A DNA stretch of 64,000 bases from Dromiciops gliroides (GCF_019393635.1 NC_057866.1:278264874-278328873), one strand, 5' to 3'. Numbered from the stretch's first letter, positions 11,801 through 27,300 are shown. A program made the numbers and translations. Notes: generated from the letters alone by a model not told the origin.

Positions 11801-14800
11801 AACCTTCCTGCATCATGGATGTTCAAAGCAGACTTTTCAAGACAGACCCTTGGAAACATCTGCGCTGTCTTATTCAAAACGGAATAGGAAGCTCTTTCCA
11901 CACATTTCCATTAACCCATAGTGGATGGAAATGTTTTCAGAACACTTGACTGAAACCAGCAAAGCTGTTTTTAAAATAAAATGGTTCCAGGCAGCTAGGT
12001 GGCACAGTGGATAGAGCACCGGCCCTGGATTCAGGAGGACCTGAGTTCAAATCTGGCCTCAGACACTTGACACTTGCTAGCTGTGTGACCCTAGGCAAGT
12101 CAATTAACCCCAATTGCCTCACCAACCCCCCCAAAACAAAACCCCCCCAAATGGTTCAACCAAGGTGATTGAATAAAGATTCAATGATTAATTTGATGAT
12201 TAATAACATTACATGTGCCATCAGCATCAATGATTAACTTTGACAGAGAATGTGTTACCCATTAAGATGGCATCAAGTAAGATGATTTTGGATTCCTTTG
12301 GAAACTCTGCCTGTGTAGACTTAACGTTATGCCACAGGTTGATGATAAAGCAAGATTGAAATCCCTCTCCCACCTCAAAGGTCTTTGCCATTTGTCTAAT
12401 CCATGGACCGTCTAAAATACCCAAAAGGTGTCTTACAGGAATCTCAAACTCCCACCATACTCCTCCAGTCCTGAACACCTCATCCCTCCGAAGTAGGAGA
12501 AATTGAGAGGAATGGGCCAAGTGACTGAATCGAAATGTGTGATCCCGATGCTGCATCTCCAGTCATGGGACTTGGAACAGACGAACCTTTGGGGAAAGTT
12601 CGCACCAGCAAAGAAAAAAGGCGTGGCAGCCCAGGGCTCAGCACCTTGGGTGCCATGGTGCCCGGGATGCTCGCCCTCCAGGCTCCCTCCCTGTCACTTC
12701 CCAAGATGCCGCTGCTTTCCTGTCCATTTTTTGGTTTATGTGGAATGCTGAAATATGGAAGGCTGAGGGAATGGAGGAGTTGGGAAGGTGAGGCATCAGA
12801 CAGAAGTGATGTAAACGGTGTTGTCACTGTCAGAAAGGCAAGCTGCTCTGGGGAATAAGAAAGCCCAGGCTGTAGCAGAAAGCCTGATGAGGACATGGAG
12901 ACTCCATCAGGACTGGGCTCTAAACATGCCCCAAGCTCAAGGAGGACCACCAGAGCCGGGCAAGATCTCCCCGCGTGGGAAGGGCGCTCTGGTGATCCAG
13001 GAGGCTTAAGGACAGGCGTGTGCCTCGTATGCCAGGAGCTCAGGTGTGCCTCCAGGTGAGCTGGGAGGGTCCACAGTCACAGAGGCTTCAAGACCCTGCC
13101 ACGATGAGCCGATAGTGCCTTCCCCTGAGGGACCGCGGGAAGGAGGGAACGCTGTCTCTTTGCTAAGGGGGCAGTCCCAGTCAGAAGCACTGGGGCACCA
13201 AGAAGAGCAGGCGGTTAGTATTTGATGATGAGAAGACCCACTAAAAGCTGCTCTAAGCCTTTGTCATCACCCCCATCACTGCCAGAGACCCAGAGGGGGC
13301 TCCCAGCCAGAGAAAAAGCTAATAATGCCCATTAAATTTAAAAGTGTGCCCTGCATACAATCTTGTTTTCTTTCACAGAGCTGGTTGTTAAATATTGATC
13401 AACACACTGCTGCAGACCATAAACAATGATCGAAAACCTAAGGCAGGTGGCAGCTAGGGTGGCCCAGTGGATAAAGCACTGGCCCCAGGGCCAGTGCTAG
13501 CTGTGTGACCCTGGGCAAGTCACTTAACCCTCATTGCCCTGAAAAAAACAAAAACAAAAAACCTAAGGCAAAGCTCCCATGGAAACAAAAGAAGGACCCT
13601 CCCTTAAAATACTATCTCTAGGGGCAGCTAGGTGGCACAGTGGATAGAACACTGGCCCTGGATTCAGAGTCTCTGAGTTCAAATCTAGCCTCAGACACTT
13701 GACACTTACTAGCTGTGTGACCCTGGGCAAGTCACTTAACCCCAATTGCCTCACACACATACACGCAAAAAAAAAAAAAAAAACAACCAAAAAATAATAA
13801 TAAAATACTATCTCTAAAGAGTTCCCCAGCAGGCTTCTGTAGTGCTGTGACTATGCCCTTCCTGTCTGTCACATAGCAATGTCACCATTGTTACTAACAT
13901 AATTTTTTTTTTTTTTGGTGAGGCAATTGAGGTTAAGTGACTTGCCCAGGGTCATACAACTAGTGTCAAGTGTCTGAGGCCGGATTTGAACTCAGGTCCT
14001 CCTGACTCCAGGGCGGGTGCTCTATCCACTGTGCCACCTAGCTGCCCCACTAACAGGATTTTGAATGATCAGAAGCCAGGGATTTAAAACTCAATCACAC
14101 AAGTCCTTTGGTTAGTAGAATATTTATTTTCTAATACTAAGCTTATCAGGAAGACTCTTTATAAGAAAGTGATGAGGTCTCAGGAGGTAAACTGACTGTT
14201 CCCTCAAGTTGAGCTTCCTTGGAGTTGGGCACCATTAAAAACAAAGATAGACCCATGTGAACCCCCAGTGCAGCAGGATGCAGGGTGCCTGGGCAGGTTA
14301 AGCCGACTCCCCAATGTGTTCAAGTGAATCTTAGGGAATACCTGGTGAACCAGAGCAGGTCACCCCAGGCTCCCCCTGCACCTCCCACACTGCCTGGTTT
14401 TCATGAGGAGAAAGGGGCCCCCGCTGCTTCCTGATCTCTGATGAGTGGCTTATGTGGCCTCTGGGACTGGACAGAGGAAGGCCCCAAGGCCGCTTCACGG
14501 GATCCCTGATGAAACAAAACAGTAGGGGCAGACCTCATGCATTGCCCCTTCCCCAGTGGTGCTGGTCACCTGCTCCTCCTGGTCCCTCCAGGTTCCCTTG
14601 CTCCTAAACTTCTGGGCCTGTTTGGTTTGTTCCTCAACAAAGGGACAAACCAGGGGCTGGCTTCTCTTTTTAACGGGGATAAGATGCGTCACTCATCACT
14701 GACTCTGTAATGGTGGCTCTTCTGGAAGTGAAGAAACTGGGCCTGAAGAGAGAGATGCCAACAGATGCTGGTCTGGGAGAAGCACCGTTTGTGTCAGCCC

Positions 14801-15353
14801 AGGGCTCAGCCGGGCTCAGCCGGGCTCTGCCGGGCTCAGCCAGGCTCTGCAGGGCTCTTTGGAGAAAGAGATCTTGCCAGATGCCAACAACCCCGGTGCC
14901 TGAAGAGGCTGGTTTTCCATGCATTGCATTAAGAGCTCACACATGTTTGCATTAGGGGATTCCACAACATCCCGCCCCCACAGGTATTTGAAAACAAAGC
15001 TTAAACAAGAAATATAGGAGAACCTTAAGTATGTGTGCGCATGTGTGTGCAAGTGTGCGAGTGTGTGCAAGTGTGTGAGTGTGCACATATGTGAATGTCT
15101 ATGTGTGTGCATGCTTTCCCTGTGCTGGTGTGAGCCTGGCTGAAAATTTACAGAATCAGGCAGACTATGGTGTGGGTTATTTCTTTTTCTTCCTTCCTTC
15201 CTTCCTTCCTTCCTTCCTTCCTTCCTTCCTTCCTTCCTTCCTTCCTTCCTTCCTTCCTTCCTTCCTTCCTTCCTTCCTTCCTTCCTTCCTTCCTTCCTTC
15301 CTTCCTTCCTTCCTTCCTTCCTTCCTTCCTTCCTTCCTTCTTTCTTTCTTTCT

Positions 15354-15396
<43 letters not shown>

Positions 15397-18300
15397 GTGT
15401 CAGTGTTTTTGTGGGGCAATGAGGGTTAAATGACTTGCCCAGGGTCACACAGCTAGTAAGTGTCAAGTGTCTGAGCCCTGATTTGAACTCAGGTCCTCCT
15501 GAATCCAGGGCTGGTGCTTTATCCACTGCGCCATCTAGCTGCCCATGGGTTATTTCTAATCGGAGACTAAAAGATAATAAAAATACCTTTTCTTCCATCA
15601 TACTGTAGCGCACATTATCCAAAAACACAGCTGTGTTTTCCACATTTGTGTATCGCAGCAGAATGCGGGCAAAGTCTTCTTCGCTGATGGTGTTCATGCC
15701 GTTGGAATAGGAAAGAAACTCTATCTCTAGAACCTCCGTTTGCAGGTTGTCCATGAATCTAGCAAACAAACAGAATGGAAGAAATGAGTAAGGAGACTGA
15801 GAAAGAAGCCCTGATAATAAATGACAAACCATTGTCACTCTCTTCTGAAAAGTCCCATGAAGACACACTAATAGAAAAGAAACTTTTTTTTTTTTAACAA
15901 AGCCTAGTAAAATGTATTTTTTTTTCTGGATTTTCTAAAAGCACAAATTAAGTTCAAGGAAATCTCACCTATTATAACATTAGGCAAGAATAACAGCTTA
16001 TTAATTATATCAAGGCACTGACAAGTGCGTGGTTTCTGAATACCTAGGAAACAACAAAACCTAGTTATTGCCTTTTTTTTAATTTTAATTTTAATTTTTA
16101 AAATTTTTTTAGTGAGGCAATTGGGGTTAAGTGACTTGCCCAGGGTCACACAGCTGGTAAGTGTTAAGTGTCTGAGGTCAGATTTGAACTCAGGTACTCC
16201 TGACTCCAGGGCCGGTGCTCTATCCACTGCGCCACTTAGCTGCCCCCTAGTTATTGCCTTTTAAATAAATTTGCAGCATATTATATTTACTGAATAACTA
16301 AGAATATACATTCTAAAAATGGTTTAATTTGGCAAGTGTTTCTTCTGGTCAGGGCCTCGAATTGGTGAGGCCACAAGAAGGCCCTGAAAGATTGGACTAG
16401 CAATGAAACTCTTTTAATGGGTCTTTGGAAGACCTCACTGTGGCCAAAGTTACGAAGTATAGAATAACATCAGTGAAATAAGCCTCTGTGCAGTCTTAAG
16501 AGTGATGCGGGGAATGGCGGGGGAGGAGAGCGGGAGGGTCTCTGTATAGGAGTCTAAAGGAAGATGATTTTAGCTATTTGAAGAAGTAGTGAAGCGCACT
16601 AAGGTTGAGGCATTGCCTGGGATGGAAAGGCCTGGAGAGTTACAGGCTATACCACTGGAGGGCCTGCAACCTCCCATGGATCCTGAAGACTGTGAGACAC
16701 GAATGGATTAGATATGGTCCGAGCTTGGGGCGGCTGCCCTCCTCATCCACTCGGAGGCTTGGAGAGGCCCTGCCGGAGCTTCCCTTTGGTAGGAGAAATC
16801 GCTTGCCCACATTTGGGTGAGTGGGAATAAAATGAAAGAACAAACACAGATACACACGAGGGGTCTGTGGTGGTTACGGTGGGGGGGGGGTCTCTGGAGG
16901 TGGGGGGAGGAACTTCAGGCAGGCAAAGGAAGTACGGGATGAATAGAGGCCGGTCAGTTTGCCTGCACCCCTGAGGTGGGAGGCTGGAAAGAGGGAGAGG
17001 CCACGTTGTAAAGGGCTTCAAAAGTCAGAGAGAGGAAGCAGCTTTGTACCATAAAAGCCAGAGGGAGGCTCTGGCGTTTATGGGGTCAGGTCTACGCCTA
17101 GGCTGCAGTCTGGGGGATGGGCTGAGGTGGGGGCAGCTTTTGTCCTAGCCAGTGTGAAGTGACGAGGGCCTGAGGCAGGGTGGGCACAGGGCAGACAGGT
17201 CAGGCAGCAGGGCGACCTAGGTTGGCATGAGGAGAGCAAGGGCTCAAGGATCATCCTGAGGTGCTGGACCTGGCAGCTTGGAAGGATGACGGTGCCAACA
17301 GAAATGGGGACGTTTTCTGGGAAGGGGGGCTTGGTGGTGATGGGGGGCAGGCAAGGAGGCAGTGAATTCTATTTTGGCCATGTGGGTCCAAGACTTCTAA
17401 GGAGCACCCATTATGAAACGCCCAATAGTTACTGGGCCAAAGACTAGCAATGGACTGAGAGGGGACAGGGAGGGAAATATGACCCAGAGGCGGCAGACTT
17501 GGGCCACCTGAAAGATCATGGTGATGCTAGCATATGGGGAAGTGAGGAACAAGGGAAGGTTCAGGGGGAAGGTAAGAGCACTGTATCAGGAGCGACAGGC
17601 AAAAGGCTCAGAATTAGCCATCCATTCTGGCTGTGCCAAATGTGTGCTTTGTTTTGCTTGGCTCTGCTTATTTGTTATAATTAGCTTCTTTTTCTTTATT
17701 CAGGGGAGGAGGAAACTAATGATAGAGTTGCCAAAAAGGAAGAAAAGAGGATCATTATAGCATTTTATTTTATTGATTTTATTTTTGCGGGGCAATGAGG
17801 ATTAAGTGACTTGCCCAGGGTCACACAGCTAGTGTCAAGTGTCTTTGGCTGGATTTGAACTCAGGTCCTCCTGAATCCAGGGCTGGTGCTTTATCCCCTG
17901 CGCCACCTAGCTGCCCCTGCATTATAGCATTTAAAAAAATGTACAGAAGAGAACTAAAGGAAGGTACCTACAGGGACCTTAGTGATGGCAGCACCGTTTC
18001 CTCATTTTGCAGGTAAGGAACATGGGTGTCAAAAGTTAGGCAGCAAGCTAGTGGCAGAACCAGCCCTAAAACGATCAACCCCCAAGTTCCTTACATTAGA
18101 TTTTTTTTGTGAGGCAATTGGGGTTAAGTGACTTGCCCAGGGTCACACAGCCAGTAAGTGTAAAGTGTCTGAGGCCGGATTTGAACTCAGGTCTTTCTGA
18201 TTCCAGGGCCGGTGCTCTATCCACTGTGCCACCTAGCTGCCCCACATTAGATTTTGAAAATAAAATAAACCATTTTCATGAAAGAGCTTAAAAAGCTTTA

Positions 18301-21300
18301 GTCTTAAATGTGCCAACTATGCCAGTGCTTTCCCTTTCCATTAGCAGACATCGTGATGTCTGTGATTTTTATTTTAAAAAACACAACTCAGAAGCATAGT
18401 GCTCTGGTGAGTGGGCATGGCCCAGATTCTTAAGCTTTTTCCACTCATGACCCCTTTTCACTCAAGAAATTTTTACATGACCCTGGGAATATAGATATAT
18501 AAAATATCTCTTTATGATGTGATACTCCCCACTTATTAAACATTTAATATCTACACTTGTCATTCCAAGGGTAAAAATTAAATCGTACCTGTAAAAGTCT
18601 TCGAAGTTGAGCTCGGCTTTGCCTTTCTTTCCAAAGAAGTGTACAAGCAGCGTAGTATCTGACACTAAATTTGTGATGTCATCAGCTCGCTTCAAACAGC
18701 ACAATAAAAAAGTTAGATTTAGTAAAAAAAATCAACAACAGATTCTTCTTTATTTCTTAGGTTATTTTAATAAGGGTCACATAGAGCATTAAAAACAAGC
18801 CACACTTTAATGGGGGCCATATAAACCATGAAAAACAGTGGAGTAAAAATGTGATTCTCTAAATGGAAAGGAAAAGGAAGCCCAAACATTTTAAAATAGC
18901 AGGAAAACAAATGACTAGTTCAGTGAGCATCTTATCTCCAATAACTTTAAAGCATATTAACAGTAATGGTCTTTATCAAAGAAAGACATTATCTGGGATA
19001 CATGGTAATGAAAAAGAACATGGGAGAGAGATAGGGAGAGACAGAGAGAGGAGAGACAGAGCCAGAAACAAGAGAGAGCTGGCCTCTTCAGCAGGAAGGC
19101 CTCTGTCTGTCTGATCCCACCTCCAACACATACTCGATGTGTGGCCCTGGACAATACAATCTCCCAGGGCCCCCAGGGGAATTCTCTAAGACTGTAAATT
19201 GCAAACAGGCACCAACCTGCATCTAACGAAATCATGGGTCTAGTTAAAAAAAATCAAGCTCTTTGGCACAATCTTTAATGACTCTAACCTTTTAAAATGA
19301 TCATTTCCAAAGGATACATTTGGCTGTATCTGTGTTCAAACATTAGCTGGAGGGGCTGACACTTCTCTCCATCATTTGCTTGAACTTTTTCTCTTTGAGT
19401 AGAGACTTTTGTCCCCAGTTCAGGAGCTTTCTACAGAGCCAACTTTCCCAACAAAGAGAAGATCCCAAGAACTCCTCAGGCAAGAAAAGAGTCTCCGAAG
19501 GGCTGCCCTCATTTCAGGAGAGCAGGTTATGCATGCCATGCCTGAACTCTGCCTTGGCACTGATACAAATTTTGTCTGGTTGTCAGATGTTCAATAGAAA
19601 GACCCAGTGATGCTAATGTTGCCTTGTACCTTGTTTGGAGAAGCAATTTCAACCTTAATGTAAAGTAAGTTTGTATAGTCTAGTTTATGGAGGAAAAGCA
19701 CATTTGTGGAAGACTGGCCCTGTACCAGCTCCATGGAGACTATGAATTCAGGCAAATGTGAAGATCTGCATATAGTTACTTGTCACTGAGTTTGACTCGC
19801 ATGAGAAGAAAACAAGTCTGTCAGATTCCCATGTTGTTTCATGTGGCCTCTGACCAAATGTTCTGCGGCATAACTGAAGGTGTGAACTAGCAAGTTCCTA
19901 AGGTAGAAGTGATTGTGACACCTCCTCTGCTCTTCTGGGATATGTTAAAAAGCATGGAAACACTGACAGTTCTCTAGTAAATTCTGACTCTGTGGAAAAC
20001 AGCTGGGATTGCATATTTCAAATGGGCTTCTTTCCCTGATGATTGGGTTACTCCTCCTGGTAGTCAGTGCAGTAAAAGAGCTTTGCTTCTGAATCAGAGG
20101 ACCTGGGTTCAAATCCCATCTCTGATGATTACTACCCATAAAGACAATGGTGAGATACCTTCCCTCTCTGGGCCTCAGTTTCCTGGACTGTAATGTCAGG
20201 GGCCTGGACTAGTGGGATTCTGAGGTCCCTCCCAGGCCTTCATCAAAGATTCTAAGATCCTAAATTGTGGTTTCCTATGCCTCAGAGCCTAAGAGTTAAC
20301 CTTGGAAAATACTGATATTCAAGAAGGGCTCCAGGGTCAGTAAGCAGTTTTTGGCCACTTAACACACATTTCTCCAATTGATGTAGCCTCAGCACCTTCT
20401 CGTAATCATTTCTGGGTCAAATACGTTCTCCATCTGTCATGCCTGTATGTTCAACAAGCATTTATTAGGCTTGTAAAAAACTCTGTGCAGGGCAGTTAAG
20501 GAGTGCTGCAGTGGACAGGGTGCCAGGCTTGGAGTCAGGAAAATTCATCTTCCTGAGTTCAAATCCAGCCTCAGACACTAACTCTGGGCAAGTCACTTCA
20601 TCCTGTTTGCCTCAGTTTCCCCATCTGTAATATGAGCTGGAAAAGGAGATGCTAAGCCACTCCAACATCTTTGCCAAGGAAACCCCGAATGGGGTCACAA
20701 AGAGATGGAAACGAGTGAACAACAACAAAAGCTCTGTGTAAAGGAAGATCCCACCTTCATGGAGCTGATAGTATTCTGGGGTGGGGAGGAGTTGTTGGTG
20801 GTGAGATTCAGGATGTACCTAAATCAATGTAATGCAATAATTCAGAGAAGAGGGAGATATCATCAATAAGCAGGAAGCTCAGGAAAGGATTCCCCCAGGA
20901 GACGGCTCTTGGCAAGAACCTTGAAGGCAGCCTGGGAGTCCAAGAGGCAGAAGTGATGAGGGGCTACACTACAGGCATGGCAGACATACAGTTGTTACAA
21001 TTCTGTAGAATGAAATTACTTAATATCCTCCTAAATTTGAGTCTTTTCTTCAAATGCTTCTTATTGATTTTAATTTGTTAACTAAATAGAAATGATGTAA
21101 TACAATTTATTATTATTGTGACCTAATAAAGGATTATTGAGTATTTCTGCTTTTGTTTATGAGGTTTTCAAGTCCTAGCATAGGATCAATTTTTGTAAAA
21201 GTGCTCTATATGTGATACTATGTACATTTCTTTCTATTCCCACTCAGTAACCACTGGATATTTATCAAATCTAGCATTTCTGAAATTCTATTCAGGTCCC

Positions 21301-24300
21301 TAAATTTATTCTTGTTTATCTTTTTTGTTAAATGTCTAGCCATGAAAGGGGCACATTGAGGTCCTCAAATATCATAATTTTGTTGTCCATTTCCCTTTGT
21401 AATGAGATTAATTTTTCCTTTAAGTACTTGGATGCTATGCCATTTAGTACATAGATATTAAGTATTGATACTACTTCATTATTGTGTATAGTACTTTTCA
21501 AAATGGGCTGTGTATAGAATGCCAGACCTGGAGTAAGGAAGACCTGAGTTAAAATCTGGCCTCAGACAATATGTGACCTTAGGCAAGTCACCAAAACCCT
21601 GTTTGCCTCTGTTTCCTCATCTGTAAAATGAGCTGGAGGTCATGGCAAACTACTCCTATATTTTTACCCTGCCCCAAATCCAAATTGGGGTCATGAAGAG
21701 TTGGACATGACCGAAATGACTGAAAACAACAACAAAAACCTTTAAGCATAATATACATTCCCTGTTTCTCTCTTTTAACCATGACTATATTTTTACTGTT
21801 GTCTTATCTGAGTTCGTGATTTCTTGTAGGTTATGGATTGATTTTGCTTTCTAAGCTACCCTCCTCCATTTCATGGATAAGTTTATTCAATTCACCGTTA
21901 TGGTTATGATGGTTAATTTTGTTTCTCCCTTCATCGCAGCTTCTTATACTTTTTCTATTCCTTTACTTTTGCCAAGATTCCAAGTCAAGTTCACTGGACT
22001 GTACCTTGCACCCTACAGTCTCTTTTCTTTTGAAATAAAAATCAGGGCAATATTATGTTGTCTTTTCCCAACAGTGGTTCTGCAATCACAACTCCTAGTT
22101 TTTCAGTCCCTGTGGCCACGGCTCATTGGGGTCAGGCTATTTGGCTGCACCAAGACAAACAGGTGTTTTCTTATCATGTCCTTACTAATCTTGGTTATAC
22201 TAAGAATGAATCAGCTCCACCTTCTCTTATCAGTAGTGGCTCTATTACTTTCTAACTGTCCTCTTTCTCCCAGCATAGCTAAAAATAAACTCTTCCTGGG
22301 AACCCCCCCACCCTCCCCCCCTTGGCTGTCTTTAGCTTTCATCACCTACCTTAGCTTGTTCTGCACTTTAGGATTCAGCATTCCTCTTAAAGAGGCTGGC
22401 CATGCCTTGTATTCATTGTAGACATCTTGCTCTGCCTGCCCCTGCTCCCCTTGTGTTCTCTGTATCTGTCTCATGTCTGGTTGACTTATTCCCACTATAT
22501 ATGCATTAGTCTCTTTAGATAACATCCTTCTTTCTTTTTCCTCCTTAGAATTGCTTCTTTGTATCTTCTGAATGTCATTCTCCAAAGCTGGGACAATTTC
22601 TGCTATGGAATTTTAAGTATATGGAGTCCTATCTTCCCTTTAAGAAATGCACTCTGTACATGTAGGGTACACACCAGGTGATTCCTGGCTTCCTTCTATC
22701 ACCAATGGTAAGATGGAGTTCTTACTACTCCCCAAGCTTCCCAGCATTTTCACTGTGGTGAGTAATTCCTTCATGTGGATGAAAAATAAATATCTAGAAT
22801 AGAAATTTTCGGTATTGTTTGCTAAACTTTTGAGATGAGGAAATTATCATTTATGAAGGTAAAAAAAATGGTGAGCTGCTCTTTTAGTAAAAAATCCTGC
22901 AGCAGATTCTAGAAAATTACATTTCCTCATCCCATTTTGTCATCCTTCTAGCCCCAATCACCCCACCCCTGGCAATGGCTGTGGGTGGGTAATCTGGCCA
23001 TGTCCCCTCCCTACTCCCTAAACTCCAGTGGCTCCCCATTGCCTCCAGAATCAAATTAGACAATGCTCTGTTTGGAGTTTAAAGCCCTCCAGACCCAGCC
23101 CCCTCCTCGCTTCCCAGTTTTCTTATACCTTACTCCCTGACATATTCTCTTCTGTTTGCACAGGCTCCTGGCTGCTCTATGAACAACACACTCCATCTCT
23201 CAGCCCTGATATTTTATCTGCCTGTCCCCCATTCCTGGAACACTCTCCCTCCTCTGTCCTAACTACCGGCTTCTTCTATGTCCGGATGAAATCCTGCCTT
23301 CTGCAACAAAGCTTTCTCAATCCCTCTTAAGTCTAGTGCCCTCCATTTATCATGTATATAGTTTATTTGTCTCCCTTATCAGACTGTGAGCTCCTTCAGG
23401 ACCAGGATTAGCGCTGTGCCTGCACACAGCAGGCACTTAATAAATGCTTATTGACTGACTGCTGGATGCCAGGCTGTCAGCTGTTTCTAGTTGCCATTCA
23501 TCTCTTCTTTCTGTCCAAATGGTCTCTAGTATACTCTGATGGTGGTACTACTTTTGTTTTTGGCTCTACTGACCTGATCAACTAAACACTCTTCCCATGC
23601 TTCTTCCCTCACAGGGCTATATCTTCTTCATGGATTGTTCTACTTTCTTCCCTCCCCTGTCACCCTCAGAATCACCACACGATTCCTTTTGACTCCTGAG
23701 TTCTTGGAACATGTACATCCTTTCCCAGTCATGGATCTTTCCCCACAAAATATCCCTGATACTCAAAGGTGAATCAGACTGTAACGATTGGAATGACGCC
23801 ACCTGCTGGATACTTACTGTAGAAGAGTTCTGCCCATGAAGGGAAGGTCTTTGAGGGCAAGACCAGGAGTCAGGAAGTGACGCGGGCTAGTGGGAGGAGG
23901 AAGGAAGAGACTGGCGCTCAGTCTCGGGCTCTTTCCTGAGGACGCTGGCGGAGAAGGGAGCTAGAAATGTGCTCTCCCTTTAATAGATAGGAATCTAGGC
24001 CTTTCTCTCTCTCTTTACCAAATTCTTATTCTCCTTAATAAATGCTTAAAAGTCTAACTCTTGCTAAAGCTTATAATTTATTGGCGACCACTCATTAGAT
24101 ATTTTAGACAGTTTAGCTAGAATTTTAACCCTTAACAGATGGCTGACCACGAAGAGGAAAGCTGAACCTCACTTCTGATCTTCCGGTTGGGTAAGAAATT
24201 TTCCCTACCCTAACCCTTTAAATCTTAAGTACTGCTGAATTGCCTGGTGTTTTCCCTTTAAATTTTTTCAAATGGACCTTTTAAACTCCCTAATTATCCT

Positions 24301-27300
24301 ATTTTTGATTTTAGTCTGTTTAACCAGACAAATGGGAGATAAGATCATGTTAATGCTTTGTTTTTGTGGATTTTCTATTTTTCTTTTTATTTTTGTTAGA
24401 AGAGCCAGCAATGTACTCCCACAAAGAAATATCTCCCCCTCTCCCAACCATGCTTTTTCAGAGAAACCTGAAGAGATTCCCGCAGCTTTTCCCAGTTCTA
24501 ACAGTAATTGTTGCTCTAATTTTGCATGCCTGGAGGCAATGACCCACCCTCTAGAAGCTTTTAATCCCCTAGCACCTGGAGGCAAAGTGGGGGAAGAGGA
24601 ATCCAGGCCTGAGTTCAAAATCAAGTCTGATTCAAATTGCTCTGGTCCCTCCCCTCCTCTCCAGACCCCACCCTCTACTCCTCCCATGGCCAAGCCCATT
24701 GCTTCCCAGGCCTGAGAAGTCCAGAGATCTAATGCTCATGCGCAACTTTCTCTAACTACATTTGCAGCTTCAGGCTCAGCCCTTCCCCGGCCTGGCTGTG
24801 CTTCTGAGACAACCTTAGAAAGCCCTTTAAATTCCAGATATGCTCGTTTTGTTCATAATTTTGCTAACCTGCTTTTGTCTTTAATTAGTAATATCATAAA
24901 GCATTTGTATGGTGAAAAGACTGACAGACAATATAGAGGGGTTAAAGAAGAAAAATTTAAGCTGTATAAGAATGACAATCATCAACATAGTTCAAGACTC
25001 TGCTTCTTTTGCCATGGAAGGGTATATATTGTACAGAAATGTAGAAGTAAGGGGCAAGGTATTGATATGAGTATTGGGGATTTTAGATATCAGAATCAAA
25101 AGTGTTCTGAATTCACTCAGAGTAATAGTATCAGTTCAGAGGTTACATAGGATTTCTATGCTATTATATATACATTTTGAAATTAATGGTATGGGTTTAT
25201 TTTCATAGAGATTTTCATGCTTTTGAGATTGTGTCTTATACTTAGTTTCTAAAACAAGGAGAATATTTGTAAAGCTTTTTATAGTCATATGATCAAGTTT
25301 ATATTTTATAATACTCTTATTAATATTAAGTTCATATTCATTTAGATTTCCCTAGTTTGAATTTCATTGTCTTTTATTGTTCCATGTGTATTTTTTTCTA
25401 TTTATTCATCTCTAATTTTGAAACATTGCAAGATGGTTTTGATTTCATAATACAATGTTAATTCTAGGAGTATTGTGCTCCCATATTCTGAGTTGTTTGT
25501 GTTTGTTATTTTTTCTCAACTGATTATTTGATCAAACTCTTTAAAGCATTTCCTTGGCAAATTGGTTGCCATGGCAAGTGTAAATTGATTCTAGAAGTAT
25601 TATTTTTGATAAGCATATTTTTAAAAAAAAAGAGGGGAATGTTTTTAAAAGTTTTCTTTTTTCAAAAAAAGTTTTCTTTAGAATTGTGTTGTGCTTTAAC
25701 TTGTATTTAAATATGTTCAGATTTTTCAAAAAGTAATTGTATACTAAGTTTTAAAAAAGGGGTATTATTTGAAATTGTTGCATAATTATATATTGTGTTC
25801 TGAGTCAAGATGTATTCACATTTTTTGCAATCATTTATTATCCTCAATTTTTAAATCCATATGAGACTTGGATTATGGGAACTTATCATTTAAGACATTA
25901 ATTGCCTTTATTCTGAGTTATCAGATGCCAGTTGGCCAAGATGCCATCCAATCACAAGAGGAATACATGCAAGAGCAGACACTGAACTGTCACATGAGGG
26001 GAGACATGCATGAAGTCAAGGTATGGCCGAGGGAACGGCTTTTGACAAATGTTGAGGTTGGATTCTCTTGGTTTAATATTTTATTTTATTTTTCCCCACA
26101 ATATTGTACAGATGGCTGGAAGTATTGATCCCACCCATCTCACTTCTACACCTGGCTTCTATGCTCCCTCCTATATGCCTGATGCCATGGACCATCTCAA
26201 TCCCATGCATCTGATTAAGTCTGACTCAGTTTCCTCCAATATGTTCGGTGGCATGGACATATATTCCATCCACCTATTTTAAGCCTGGCATACTGCATGG
26301 GCAGTATATATTGCTCAAGTGTGGGAATGCTCATATCCCATCATTTCTCTGTTCTTTTATGGTAACCCCCATAATTATCTCAGGTGTCATGATAAATACA
26401 GTGTTGAATTTGGCCTTGACACCTGTTACCAATTATATTAGATTTTTTAATTTCTCATAATGGCATGAGGATAATTAGGCAGATGATGCAAAAAATGATG
26501 AAACAAAGATAAAAATTATTTTTAAAAATTAATATCACAGCAATTATCTTCTCAATTACCCTCCATAAGGGGGGGACTATAGTAATATTATAATTTTAAA
26601 GAATGTTTCAATTTTTGTTTTATTATATGTTTCATGTGTAACAACTAAGATTCTGAATTCCCTTAGACATGTTTTTGAGAACTTTCATTGTTTGATTTGA
26701 TTATTGACAAAGCTATTTTAAAGTTGTGTTAAGCTCAATTTTGTAGGAAATTTTCCTGGCTGATTACCAGCATCCACACATCAACCCCTGAAAAGACTTC
26801 TATTCCACGACTACACCTAGAGGACATCTGAGAAAAGACTTTCAGAGACTTTAAATGAACAGTTTTGATTTGTTGTTTTTTTTCTCTTTCTGTTATAATA
26901 TACACCATCTGTAACATGTATTCTCTGCAGAGGCCCTCCCTTTGCAAGACTAATGTCAAAGCGTCGGTTCATGAGGACAAAAAAAAAATCGCCCCTCTGG
27001 ACAAAACTTTCCTCTCTTCCTTTTCTATATTGTTGTTCACATATTATTAGTTAGCAATAGTTATTATATTCTTTTTACTGTTCCGTCAAGGAAACATTTT
27101 GTTTCTTGAGGAACAACAGGGGGGACTGTAACGATTGGAATAACGCCACCTGCTGGATACTTACTGTAGAAGAGTTCTGCCCATGAAGGGAAGGTCTTTG
27201 AGGGCAAGACCAGGAGTCAGGAAGTGACGCGGGCTAGTGGGAGGAGGAAGGAAGAGACTGGCGCTCAGTCTCGGGCTCTTTCCTGAGGACGCTGGCGGAG

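Noticed and set aside
14816-15868. 350-codon open frame on the minus strand
   Set aside because: It strings together a real MICU3 exon, intron sequence, a SINE body and a (GGAA)n microsatellite. Only the part at 15587-15758 is coding.
21873-22421. 182-codon hydrophobic open frame, plus strand
   Set aside because: It reads antisense to a degraded L1; hydrophobicity comes from T-rich antisense sequence.
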